From contig PMJE01000213.1 of the NCBI GenBank assembly GCA_003157315.1, forward strand, positions 8,654-15,579: a stretch of 6,926 bases of DNA. Reading direction: 5' to 3'. The notes beneath the pieces are model-generated. The model had not been told where the DNA came from. It searched no databases and was given only the letters and a program-made list of their open reading frames with translations. Source of the stretch: Myxococcales bacterium. GTDB lineage: Bacteria; Myxococcota; Polyangia; Fen-1088. A program made the translations under genes and the position numbers. Each line of letters opens with the position of its first letter. The stretch's first letter is position 1. Positions 1 to 6,448 of this stretch are shown here, piece after piece.

Positions 1-243
1 TGGTCCCAGCGCGGCCGGGTTCACCAGCTTGAGGGCGACCTCGGTGCCGGTCTGGCTATCGCGTGCCCGCCATACCTCTCCCGTGGTGCCGCCGCCAATG
101 CGTTCGATCGGCTTGAAGCGCGGCTCTGGCGCATCAGGCACGGACTCGAGTCGTTGCGGGCCGTCCGCCGTGGCACATGTCTCCAGCGGACAGAAGTTGG
201 CGTCGTCGGGGTACTTCGACTTGCAGTTTGGACAGGTTTTCAT
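1..243 (-). CDS. Ser/Thr protein kinase with N-terminal Cys4 zinc-ribbon-like segment (5' part only, cut by left edge)
   Basis: The reading frame opens with ATG at 243 and stays open through 81 codons to the window edge, so only the N-terminus is present. Residues 4-23 hold four cysteines spaced C-x2-C-x10-C-x4-C (CPNC ... FCPLETC), which looks like a small metal-binding ribbon. A short linker follows. Then comes the start of a Hanks-type kinase domain: the glycine-rich loop IGGGTTGEVW at about 49-58 fits GxGxxGxV, and VALK at 69-72 supplies the ATP-positioning lysine (K72). Catalytic loop, DFG and any sensor or membrane domain lie outside the window. Such kinases phosphorylate proteins on Ser/Thr, and zinc-ribbon-headed versions are familiar in Myxococcota. 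A CAGG about 7 nt before ATG is a modest ribosome site. The gene follows a 153-nt leader containing a hairpin, so it may be transcribed separately from the genes to its right. The family call is firm; target and signal are unknown. Confidence 0.88.
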   Translation of the reverse strand, partial: MKTCPNCKSKYPDDANFCPLETCATADGPQRLESVPDAPEPRFKPIERIGGGTTGEVWRARDSQTGTEVALKLVNPAALGP

Positions 244-261
244 CCGGTACCTGAGCTGAAA

Positions 262-299
262 TCGCTTCGCCTGCGAGGACAATTCCTCGACAGAAGCGA
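262..299 (-). promoter_or_regulatory. Two-part hairpin in the kinase leader
   Basis: Two perfect inverted repeats are nested here. The outer arms TCGCTTC (262-268) and GAAGCGA (293-299) pair over 7 bp. The inner arms CGAGGA (274-279) and TCCTCG (284-289) pair over 6 bp around a 4-nt loop. Small internal loops of 5 and 3 nt separate the two stems. In the minus-strand transcript the structure ends about 19 nt before the kinase start and is followed by only three U residues, so it is a poor intrinsic terminator. The arm region 266-271 (TTCGCC) can instead pair with 304-309 (GGCGAA), which excludes the outer stem. It could be a leader structure affecting kinase expression, a weak 3' end for the small-protein transcript, or chance in GC-rich DNA. 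The pairing is seen; the role is not known. Confidence 0.4.
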
Positions 300-308
300 A
301 GTGGGCGA

Positions 309-338
309 ATCCTATGCCGAAGGCACCGGGGAAAGCAA
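309..338 (-). promoter_or_regulatory. Candidate housekeeping-type promoter for the kinase
   Basis: On the minus strand TTGCTT (338-333) and TAGGAT (314-309) are separated by 18 nt, matching 3 of 6 and 4 of 6 bases of a sigma70-type -35 and -10. Transcription would start near 302, just before the leader hairpin, leaving a 5' leader of about 60 nt. The match is modest, and in GC-rich bacteria such pairs arise by chance. Position between two genes is the main support. Confidence 0.22.
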
Positions 339-396
339 CAATGGTTCCACGCCGCCGGTTGGGATGCTCGGGTCGAGCGCCGCTCTGCGTCGGCAG

Positions 397-564
397 CTAC
401 TTGGCCGCCCGCTTGGGCGCGGGTTCGCCCGGAGCACCCATTCCGGCGAACAAGTCGGCCTCGGACGCCGTCGACCGAACGCTTTGTTTGGCCTTGCGCT
501 TGTGTCCGGCGTTCGAGTGGTGGCGTTGCCGGCGCTTCCAGGTCTGACGACTGTTCGATGCCAT
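397..564 (-). CDS. Small very basic protein of 55 residues, function unknown
   Basis: ATG at 564 opens a 55-codon frame ending in TAG at 397-399. The first half is strongly basic: WKRRQRHH (9-16) and HKRKAK (21-26). A more neutral stretch with SEADLF at 34-39 follows, then a Pro/Ala/Lys tail ending KRAAK. I count 13 Lys/Arg and 3 His against 3 acidic residues. There is no signal peptide, membrane segment or cysteine. The codons look like ordinary high-GC coding sequence, and the clean basic/acidic partition supports a real protein. No Shine-Dalgarno sequence precedes the ATG. It lies 43 nt downstream of rel on the same strand, so it may be co-transcribed with it or use the weak promoter-like pair beside it. 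The composition suggests binding to RNA, ribosomes or DNA, but that is inference; I do not recognise a named family. Confidence 0.68.
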   Translation of the reverse strand: MASNSRQTWKRRQRHHSNAGHKRKAKQSVRSTASEADLFAGMGAPGEPAPKRAAK

Positions 565-569
565 GGGCG

Positions 570-602
570 TTTGACTTAGCAGGGGGCGAGCGCCAGGTCA
601 AA
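570..602 (-). promoter_or_regulatory. Inverted repeat overlapping a weak promoter-like pair between rel and the small gene
   Basis: Perfect arms TTTGAC (570-575) and GTCAAA (597-602) flank 21 nt that also contain a short GGCG/CGCC hairpin. On the minus strand the same bases give TTGACC (601-596), a 17-nt spacer and TAAGTC (578-573). The first is a good -35; the second is a poor -10, matching only its first two bases. If used, transcription would begin within a base or two of the small gene's ATG, giving a leaderless or nearly leaderless message, which would fit its lack of a ribosome site. Alternatively the repeat is an operator-like site, or chance. Confidence 0.25.
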
Positions 603-607
603 TGCAG

Positions 608-2764
608 TTACTGTCTCTCTGCCGAGGTCACACCCTCGATTCCTTGCAAGGCGCGCACGACCTTCTTCAGTTGGTCGACGTGACTGACTGTCACTTGGAA
701 GGTGTTGATGCCACGGCGGTCCTCGGTGGTCTTGCACTTGGCCTGGATGATGTTCACGCCAAACTCGGTGAAGCATTTGGAAATGGCCGCGAGGATGCCG
801 GGGCGGTCGGTCGAAATGACTTCCACCGCCACCGGCCGCAGCATGCGGGCGTCTTCATCCCATGAGACCTCCACCCGGCGCGCGGGGTCCAGATTCAGCG
901 CTTTGGGGCACTCTCGCGTATGCACGATGACCCCGCGCCCACGGCTGATAAATGCCACAATCTGGTCGCCCGGCACCGGGCTGCAGCACTTGGCAAAGCG
1001 GACCACGATGTCGGCCTCCCCCTGCACGCGCACGCCGCCCACCGACCGCTTGGTCATGCGTCTGGCTTGCGCGCTCGCCTCGGCGACTACCGCCGAAAGA
1101 TTTTCGGAGGTTGCGTCCACGGGTTGGGTCTGGGGATACATGGCGGCGAAGGCATGCTCGGCTGTGACCTTGCCGTAGCCCAGGTGAACGATGAGATCGT
1201 CGGCGCTGCTCAGATGTAGGGCCGCGGCGGCCTTGTCGAGCAGCCGCTCCTTCTCTGCGGTTGCCAGAGAGCGATGGTGATTGCGTAGTTCGCGGGTCAG
1301 GATGTCGCGTCCCAGCCGACGGCTGCGTTCGCGCTGCTCGTTGCGCAGGTGGTGGCGAATCTTGGTCTGCGCGCTGCTGGTTACCACGAACTTCAGCCAG
1401 TCCTTGGACGGCTTCTGCGAGGTCGAGGTGATGATGTCGACCGTGTCGCCGTTGCGCAGAGGATAGCGCAGGGGAACCATGACCCCATTGACCCTTGCGC
1501 CCGAGCAATGGTCACCGATCTTGGAGTGGACCGCGTAGGCAAAGTCAATCGGAGTCGCTCCCTTGGGCAAGGCCTTGACGTCACCCTTGGGGGTGAAGAC
1601 GAAAACCTCTTCCTGGAACAGGTCAATCTTGACCGTCTGGATGAACTCGGTCGGATCCTTCAGGTCGCGTTGCCACTCCATCAACTGGTGCAGCCAGGCA
1701 AAGGCCTGGCGTTCGCCAGCACCCAGCACCGTGGGCTCTTTGTACTGCCAGTGGGCGGCGATGCCTTGTTCGGCAGTCCGGTGCATCTCGGGGGTGCGGA
1801 TCTGCACTTCCATGCGGTCAGCCCCGGGCCCGATCACCGTGGTATGCAGCGATTGGTACAGGTTGGGCTTGGGCAGCGCGATGTAGTCTTTGAACCGGCC
1901 GGGCACCGGCATCCAGTTGGAATGCACGATGCCGAGCGCAGCGTAGCAGTTCTGCACCGTATCAGTAATGATGCGGAATGCGACGATGTCGTAGACCTGC
2001 TCTAGCTCGCGGCCGGTCCGCTTCATCTTCTGATTGATGGACCAGAACGACTTGGCCCGCCCGCTCACCTGAGCGGGAACCGAAGCAGCGGCCAGCACGC
2101 GCAGCAGCTCCTGGCAAACCTCGGCGATATAGGCATCGCGGTTGGCCTGGGTGCCCGCCATCTTGGCCGAAAGATCCTGGTAGTCGTCGGGTTCGAGGTA
2201 CCGGAAGGCGAGGTCTTCCAGCTCCACCTTCATCCACTGGATACCCAACCGATTGGCGATGGGCGCGTAGATCTCGCGCGTCTCGCGAGCGATGCGCTCC
2301 TGCTTGTCGCGCGACACGTACTGCAGGGTGCGCATGTTGTCCACGCGGTCGGCCAGCTTGACCAGAATGACCCGAATATCGCGGGCCATGGCCAGCAACA
2401 TCTTGCGGAAGTTCTCCGCTTGGCGCTCTTCGCGTGTGTTCCAGGGGATCTGACCCAGCTTGGTGACGCCCTCGACCAGCCGCTGGATCTCGGCGTCGAA
2501 GAGACGGCCGATATCCTCGGAGGTGGCGCTAGTGTCCTCCACGCAATCGTGCAGCAGACCAGCACAGATGGAGGCCACGTCGAGATTCAGCTCGGCGATG
2601 ATCTTGGCGACCCCCAACGGGTGCACCAGGTACGGCTCACCCGACCGTCGCATTTGTCCCGCATGCCGTTGCTTGGCGAACTCATGGCAGCGGCGGATGA
2701 GCCCGATGTCGGCGGAGGGGGCGCTCTTCTGCGCGGCTTGGCAGATGACGTCGATGATCTCCAT
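608..2764 (-). CDS. rel: Bifunctional (p)ppGpp synthetase/hydrolase (RelA/SpoT family, long form)
   Basis: This is the stringent-response enzyme. It transfers pyrophosphate from ATP to GDP/GTP to make (p)ppGpp and can hydrolyse it at the 3' position. I count 718 residues, the usual long-form length, with all domains in order. The hydrolase HD domain (about 20-180) has R39, H48, H72-D73, E76-D77, D139 and N143, all expected metal or substrate ligands. The synthetase (about 230-345) carries YD (258-259), RFKD (290-293), YQSLHTT and E319 of MEVQIRT. RFKD is the RxKD form of enzymes that keep both activities, not the ExDD form of synthesis-only RelA. TGS (about 387-446), a Cys-containing domain with C593-C594 and C619, and a C-terminal ACT domain (about 644-715) follow. 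ATG at 2764 shares its A with the gmk stop (TGATG), and AGAAG precedes it by 5 nt. A TTG at 2779 is in frame but deeper inside gmk, so I reject it. One oddity is D142 in KLADRVDNM, where His is usual. Confidence 0.97.
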   Translation of the reverse strand: MEIIDVICQAAQKSAPSADIGLIRRCHEFAKQRHAGQMRRSGEPYLVHPLGVAKIIAELNLDVASICAGLLHDCVEDTSATSEDIGRLFDAEIQRLVEGVTKLGQIPWNTREERQAENFRKMLLAMARDIRVILVKLADRVDNMRTLQYVSRDKQERIARETREIYAPIANRLGIQWMKVELEDLAFRYLEPDDYQDLSAKMAGTQANRDAYIAEVCQELLRVLAAASVPAQVSGRAKSFWSINQKMKRTGRELEQVYDIVAFRIITDTVQNCYAALGIVHSNWMPVPGRFKDYIALPKPNLYQSLHTTVIGPGADRMEVQIRTPEMHRTAEQGIAAHWQYKEPTVLGAGERQAFAWLHQLMEWQRDLKDPTEFIQTVKIDLFQEEVFVFTPKGDVKALPKGATPIDFAYAVHSKIGDHCSGARVNGVMVPLRYPLRNGDTVDIITSTSQKPSKDWLKFVVTSSAQTKIRHHLRNEQRERSRRLGRDILTRELRNHHRSLATAEKERLLDKAAAALHLSSADDLIVHLGYGKVTAEHAFAAMYPQTQPVDATSENLSAVVAEASAQARRMTKRSVGGVRVQGEADIVVRFAKCCSPVPGDQIVAFISRGRGVIVHTRECPKALNLDPARRVEVSWDEDARMLRPVAVEVISTDRPGILAAISKCFTEFGVNIIQAKCKTTEDRRGINTFQVTVSHVDQLKKVVRALQGIEGVTSAERQ

Positions 2765-3414
2765 CAGGGCTTCTGGCAAGAGGTGCGCGTGGCCGCCTCG
2801 CGCAGCAGGGCCTGTGCCAGGGCATCGTTGCGTACGCGGACGCAGCTGGCTGCCACGTAGATGGCGCGCAACTTGGCATAAGCCTGATCGAGGTTGTCGT
2901 TGACGACCAGGTAGTCGTATTCACCGTAGTGGGTGAGCTCCTCGTGGGCGGTGGCTAGCCGGCGCTCGATGACGTCGTTGCTGTCGGTCGCACGTTGTCG
3001 CAGACGACGTTCCAGCTCCCCCATCGACGGGGGCAAGATGAAGCAGAGCACGCTTTCCGCGGGCCACAGACGACGGATCTGGCGACCGCCCTGGTAGTCG
3101 ATGTCGAACAGGCAGTCCATCCCGTCGGCAAGCGAGCTGTTCACCGTCGCCATGCTGGTTCCGTACTGGTTGCCATGCACCATCGCCCATTCGGCGAACT
3201 CGTGACCCTCGACCATCTGGGCGAAGCGTTCGCGGCTCACGAAGTGGTAGTCCTTGCCTTGCACCTCGTCCTTGCGCGGCTGGCGCGTGGTGTACGACAC
3301 GGAAAAGTGCAGCTCGAACTCCCCAGCCAATCGCCGTGCCAGCGTGGTCTTACCGGCGCCCGAGGGCGAGGAGATGACCAGCAAGAGACCAGAACGCCTA
3401 TCAGGTAAGATCAT
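2764..3414 (-). CDS. gmk: Guanylate kinase
   Basis: Guanylate kinase phosphorylates GMP to GDP with ATP in the cytoplasm. It is essential for GTP supply and feeds the substrate used by Rel, encoded next. The 216-residue protein is near the normal length of about 205. The P-loop SPSGAGKTT is at 16-24. The GMP-binding region includes SVSYTTRQPR (38-47), the DYHFVS segment, EWA and YGT (84-86). The FDIDYQGG segment at 103-110 is the usual acidic motif. D49 stands where a Gly is common in PRxGE, a tolerated variation. ATG at 3414 is chosen because the family begins a few residues before the first strand. An upstream in-frame extension to 3609 would run through the end of yicC and has no family counterpart. 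The purine-rich GAAAAGAAA before ATG can act as a ribosome site. The gene is 25 nt after yicC and overlaps rel by one base. Confidence 0.96.
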   Translation of the reverse strand: MILPDRRSGLLLVISSPSGAGKTTLARRLAGEFELHFSVSYTTRQPRKDEVQGKDYHFVSRERFAQMVEGHEFAEWAMVHGNQYGTSMATVNSSLADGMDCLFDIDYQGGRQIRRLWPAESVLCFILPPSMGELERRLRQRATDSNDVIERRLATAHEELTHYGEYDYLVVNDNLDQAYAKLRAIYVAASCVRVRNDALAQALLREAATRTSCQKP

Positions 3415-3439
3415 TTTCTTTTCGATGTTTCTCGGACAA

Positions 3440-4333
3440 TCACTCGATATTCTGAGCTTGCTCGCGCAGCTTCTCCAGTTCCGCCTTGCCCTCGACAACC
3501 AGAGCCGCGATCGGGGCGTCCTGGACCTTGGATCCGATGGTGTTGATCTCGCGGCCAACCTCCTGCACGAGGAAGTCAATCTTGCGGCCCGCCGCCTCGG
3601 GCGCCGCACCGGAGAATAGCTCGCCCATGTGATGGAGATGGGTGCGCAAGCGGACCAGCTCTTCCGACACGTCGAGCTTTTCCGCGAGCAAGGCCACCTC
3701 CTGTGCTAGCCGTCCCGGATCGAGGGCGGCGCCACTTTGTGCCACAGTGGCCAGTCGCTCTTCCAGCTTGCGGGCCGCGCGGGTGGGCAGGCCGGCGGCG
3801 ATCTCGGCGATGTTTGCTGCCAGGGCGCGCAGGCGATCGAGTCGCTGGCGCAGGTCAGTGGCAAGCGCCGCCCCCTCGCGGGCTCGCATGGCTTGCATCT
3901 CTTGCACAGCCTGCTCGACCGCCGGCCTCACCCCCTCCCAGGTCATTTCGTCACCCCGGACGTGGCGGGCCGCAGGGCCAGCCAGGAACGCGGCCACGGT
4001 GGACAGGTCCACGGGTTGGGTCAAGCCTAGTTCGCGGCGCAATGTCTCGAGAACCGCGTGGGTTTGGCGAACCACTGCGAGATCGATTAGGGCTTCCGGG
4101 GCTTGTACGCTTTCCTCGCGGATGGTGACGGTAACCGTGCCGCGCACGACTTGCGCACGGACCGTGCGCACAATTTCGGTTTCCACAGCCGCCGGGACGT
4201 CCAGATCACGGCCGCGTACCTTGACTTCGCTGCCACGGCCGTTGAGCGAACGGATCTCGACCGCCAGACGCCGGACACCGGCCTCGGCGATTCCGCGCCC
4301 GAACCCGGTCATACTCAGCAGGCAGGTGCTCAT
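3440..4333 (-). CDS. yicC: YicC/YloC-family endoribonuclease
   Basis: Members of this family (YicC in Escherichia coli, YloC in Bacillus subtilis) have been reported as endoribonucleases acting in mRNA or small-RNA turnover. The protein here is 297 residues, close to the family norm. The N-terminal signature MTGFGRG is at 8-14, followed by VEIRSLN and the RGTVTVTI strand of the YicC-like N-terminal domain. The C-terminal DUF1732 block is very well kept: DVSEELVRLRTH (221-232), GRKIDFLVQE (249-258), REINTIGSK (261-269) and the ending EKLREQAQNIE. The segment NGRGSEVKV at about 31-39 departs from the more usual NHRFLDV-like wording. ATG at 4333 overlaps the epimerase stop as ATGA and has AAAGG 8 nt upstream. 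It is preferred over an extension to 4360 inside the epimerase gene. It is followed by gmk, a conserved pairing in many bacteria. Confidence 0.95.
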   Translation of the reverse strand: MSTCLLSMTGFGRGIAEAGVRRLAVEIRSLNGRGSEVKVRGRDLDVPAAVETEIVRTVRAQVVRGTVTVTIREESVQAPEALIDLAVVRQTHAVLETLRRELGLTQPVDLSTVAAFLAGPAARHVRGDEMTWEGVRPAVEQAVQEMQAMRAREGAALATDLRQRLDRLRALAANIAEIAAGLPTRAARKLEERLATVAQSGAALDPGRLAQEVALLAEKLDVSEELVRLRTHLHHMGELFSGAAPEAAGRKIDFLVQEVGREINTIGSKVQDAPIAALVVEGKAELEKLREQAQNIE

Positions 4334-5277
4334 GGCGTCGACCTTTGCTGGCCAAACCACGCCAAGGTTCGCGCAAGCCCGGTGAGAAAGTCCACCGGAG
4401 CCGTGTAGCCGAGCACGGCCTTGGCCTGCGAGATGTCGGCCAGTGAGTGGCGAACATCGCCTGGACGAGCTGGCTCGTAGTGGGCAGCGACGGGACGGCC
4501 CAAGGATTCACCGAGCAAGGCGAGAATGCGATTCAGGCTGGTGCCGCTTCCGCACGCGATATTGAAGACCTTGCCTGACGCACCTTCGGCATCTGCGGCG
4601 CGCAGATTCGCCTCGACCACGTTGTCGATGAAACAGAAATCACGGGATTGTTCGCCGTCGCCGTAGACCGTGGGCGAGCGGCCGTCGAGCGCGGACGTGA
4701 TGAAGCGTGGGATTACCGCTGCATATTGCGAGTTGGGATCCTGGCGCGGACCAAACACGTTGAAGTAGCGCAGGATCACCGTCTGCACGCCAAATACCCG
4801 CGCGTACACCCGACAGTATTGCTCGCCTGCCAGCTTGGACACCGCGTAAGGCGACAGGGGCGCAGGGGCCATGGTCTCGACCACCGGCAGGCTGGGTGGC
4901 TCACCATAGGCCGAGGAGGATCCGGCATAGACCACCCGCCGAACTTGACAGCGACGCGCAGCCTCCAGGACGTTGAGCGTGCCCGTGGCGTTGGCATTGT
5001 GGCTGGCGAGCGGAGCGGCCAACGAACGCGGCACTGAGGGGATGGCGGCTTCGTGAAACACGACCTCCGCGCCGGCGAAGACACGATCGAGCAAGGCCGC
5101 GTCGAGAATGTCGCCTTCGACGACGGCCAGGGTGCCGGCCAGGTCCTGTAGATTTTCGCGTCTCCCGGTAGAGAAGTTGTCTAGCACCGAGATCTCATCG
5201 CCGCGCGCAATCAGGGCGCGCGCGAGCGAAGAGCCAATGAATCCGGCACCGCCGGTAACGACAATCTTTCTGGACAT
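4330..5277 (-). CDS. NAD-dependent UDP-sugar 4-epimerase-like protein (extended SDR; WbpP/Gne-like)
   Basis: These cytoplasmic enzymes invert C4 of UDP-Glc/Gal or UDP-GlcNAc/GalNAc to supply precursors of surface polysaccharide. The 315-residue protein has the NAD-binding GGAGFIG at 9-15, D33 at the end of the second strand, the SSS triad element at 120-122 and catalytic YAVSK at 144-148. The wording SVPRSL (81-86), NVFGPRQDPNSQYAAVIPRF and GDGEQSRDFCFIDN is that of WbpP-type epimerases. S278 in GDVRHSLAD aligns with the gatekeeper position that is small (Cys/Ser) in enzymes accepting N-acetylated sugars and Tyr in the glucose/galactose-only E. coli GalE. That points to UDP-GlcNAc use, by inference. 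ATG at 5277 gives the normal Rossmann start; the ribosome site is weak (CAAGG 13 nt upstream). The gene starts 31 nt after the lipoprotein gene and overlaps yicC by 4 nt. No glycosyltransferase lies nearby in the window. A related nucleotide-sugar epimerase or dehydratase role cannot be excluded. Confidence 0.9.
   Translation of the reverse strand: MSRKIVVTGGAGFIGSSLARALIARGDEISVLDNFSTGRRENLQDLAGTLAVVEGDILDAALLDRVFAGAEVVFHEAAIPSVPRSLAAPLASHNANATGTLNVLEAARRCQVRRVVYAGSSSAYGEPPSLPVVETMAPAPLSPYAVSKLAGEQYCRVYARVFGVQTVILRYFNVFGPRQDPNSQYAAVIPRFITSALDGRSPTVYGDGEQSRDFCFIDNVVEANLRAADAEGASGKVFNIACGSGTSLNRILALLGESLGRPVAAHYEPARPGDVRHSLADISQAKAVLGYTAPVDFLTGLARTLAWFGQQRSTP
4342..4346 (-). promoter_or_regulatory. 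Ribosome binding site of yicC inside the epimerase gene
   Basis: AAAGG on the minus strand lies 8 nt before ATG 4333, within the last codons of the epimerase. It supports the start that gives the ATGA overlap and suggests translational coupling of the two genes. Confidence 0.55.
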
Positions 5278-5308
5278 GAAGGTTGGGCAGCCTTGCTACG
5301 AGATTCCT

Positions 5309-6448
5309 CTAGCGCGTTTTCCTCGCCGGGGACAGGGCTTTGCTGGGCGAGGCAACCGAGCCCGGGAAGGGCAGCCCATCGAGGCCGGCGCCGTAGCGAG
5401 CGTCGAGGAAGAAGCTCTGGCGCGCCGAGACGCGGATACGGGGCAGACCTTGCGCATCGGCTTCATCGTTCGCCGAGAAACCGCAAGCCGGGTCTGCGAC
5501 AACACGCCGGCCTGGCGCCACGCCCGCCGCAGTGAGGGTGACGGGGTGGACGCCCGCAGAAGAGCGGCCACGGATCGTGCCGACAGGCTCCAGGGTTTGG
5601 CCGTCGAAGCGAAACTTGTCGAGCTCCCCCTCCGGCTTGGCCACCTCAATCTCCACGCCGCCACGGCCGGAAGACCACATGGTCATCTGCCGCACATCCC
5701 CGGGCAAATCTATGGCTGGCCCCAAAGCTATGCTGGTCAGGTCGAGCTGTCGCACGCTGAGCCCGCGCAAGAGATCCGGCCGCCCGGGCGCCCGCACCAG
5801 ACGTCCTGCACGCACGAACGCAATTCGGCGAGCGTCTGGCGACTTCACGAATGCCAGCACCCGGCCATCCTCGGCTGTGATGGGAAGGTAGCGTCCCGAA
5901 CCCGGCAGCCACGCGAAGATCTCCTGATTCATCCCCAGCACCAAAACCCCCTGCCCTTCCAACTTGACCGGAGGTTGGCTGCGCGCCACGAAGAAGAAGC
6001 CCGCTTGCGCGGCCTTGCCCCACTCCACCGCCGCCTCGCCCAGGGCGGTATTCAGCTTGGCCAGCCACTCCGGTCGAATCTGCAGCGCCCCGAGATCAGC
6101 CGCCTCCATTACCTCGCGCGCTCCTGGAACATAAGCGTGGCGAATCAAGGCCACGGCCTGCTCGGTCGCTTCGGCAAAATGCTCTTCGCGTGCGTTGGCG
6201 CAAGCCAGGTTGAGCCAAGCGCCGACAAAGTCAGGGTCAAGTTTTTTGGCCAGCGCGTACTTCGCGCGCGCCTCGGAGAAATGACCGGCACGATAGAGAA
6301 CCTTGCCCTCACGGTTGAGATCCATGGCCTCTTGCGGCGGCAAATGCGCTACCTGGCCCTGCCCGGGGCCGCCTGCCTCCGGCGCAGTCACAGGACAGGC
6401 CGCTAGAAGCAGGCAGGCGCCGGCAAGCCCGATCACGGATCGACCCAC
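5309..6448 (-). CDS. TPR-containing lipoprotein with a TolB/PD40-like segment
   Basis: The N-terminus is a lipoprotein signal: Arg at 3, a hydrophobic core and the lipobox LAAC at 15-18, so C18 should be lipidated and the mature protein anchored to a membrane facing the periplasm or outside. After a Pro/Gly-rich linker, residues 41-74 read as a TPR (NREGKVLYRAGHFSEARAKY ... LDPDF). A second, looser repeat follows at 75-106. The stretch 198-214, VLAFVKSPDARRIAFVR, resembles the SPDGxxIAF strands of TolB-type propellers, and the later region continues as beta-like strands. Length is 379 residues from GTG 6448. GTG 6436 is an alternative giving a 4-nt GTGA overlap with the gene before, but it removes the signal-peptide Arg. 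No convincing ribosome site distinguishes the two. The gene follows the solute-binding protein without a gap, so the two may work at the envelope together. Function is not known. Confidence 0.83.
   Translation of the reverse strand: MGRSVIGLAGACLLLAACPVTAPEAGGPGQGQVAHLPPQEAMDLNREGKVLYRAGHFSEARAKYALAKKLDPDFVGAWLNLACANAREEHFAEATEQAVALIRHAYVPGAREVMEAADLGALQIRPEWLAKLNTALGEAAVEWGKAAQAGFFFVARSQPPVKLEGQGVLVLGMNQEIFAWLPGSGRYLPITAEDGRVLAFVKSPDARRIAFVRAGRLVRAPGRPDLLRGLSVRQLDLTSIALGPAIDLPGDVRQMTMWSSGRGGVEIEVAKPEGELDKFRFDGQTLEPVGTIRGRSSAGVHPVTLTAAGVAPGRRVVADPACGFSANDEADAQGLPRIRVSARQSFFLDARYGAGLDGLPFPGSVASPSKALSPARKTR

Noticed and set aside
134..601. Minus-strand frame of 155 codons and plus-strand frame 154-579 across the rel–kinase gap
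   Set aside because: Both cut through the small basic protein and the kinase N-terminus and give Arg-rich text without motifs; the kinase frame has Cys4 and the glycine loop instead.
565..607. Intrinsic terminator after rel
   Set aside because: The inverted repeat here has only 6-bp AT-containing arms, a 21-nt centre and no following T tract in the minus-strand direction.
855..1508. Minus-strand open frame of 217 codons inside rel in another frame
   Set aside because: The rel frame is intact through this region with TGS, Cys-containing and ACT domains in order, so this is neither a frameshift nor a second gene.
1349..2005. Plus-strand open frame of 218 codons opposite rel
   Set aside because: It is wholly inside the synthetase/TGS coding region of rel and shows no family motif.
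2765..2779. TTG at 2779 as the rel start
   Set aside because: It adds five residues inside gmk without a better ribosome site; ATG 2764 forms the TGATG junction and matches the family's N-terminus.
3415..3609. N-terminal extension of gmk to 3609
   Set aside because: The added residues are an Arg/Ser-rich out-of-frame reading of the yicC C-terminus; the guanylate kinase fold begins at 3414.
3642..4385. Plus-strand open frame of 247 codons opposite yicC
   Set aside because: The translation is a Ser/Arg/Thr-rich string typical of a high-GC shadow frame, while the opposite strand encodes a well-conserved YicC.
5108..6406. Long plus-strand open frame of 432 codons
   Set aside because: It lies antisense across the epimerase and the lipoprotein, both with clear motifs, and its translation shows no recognisable domain. 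Long antisense frames are expected in high-GC coding DNA.
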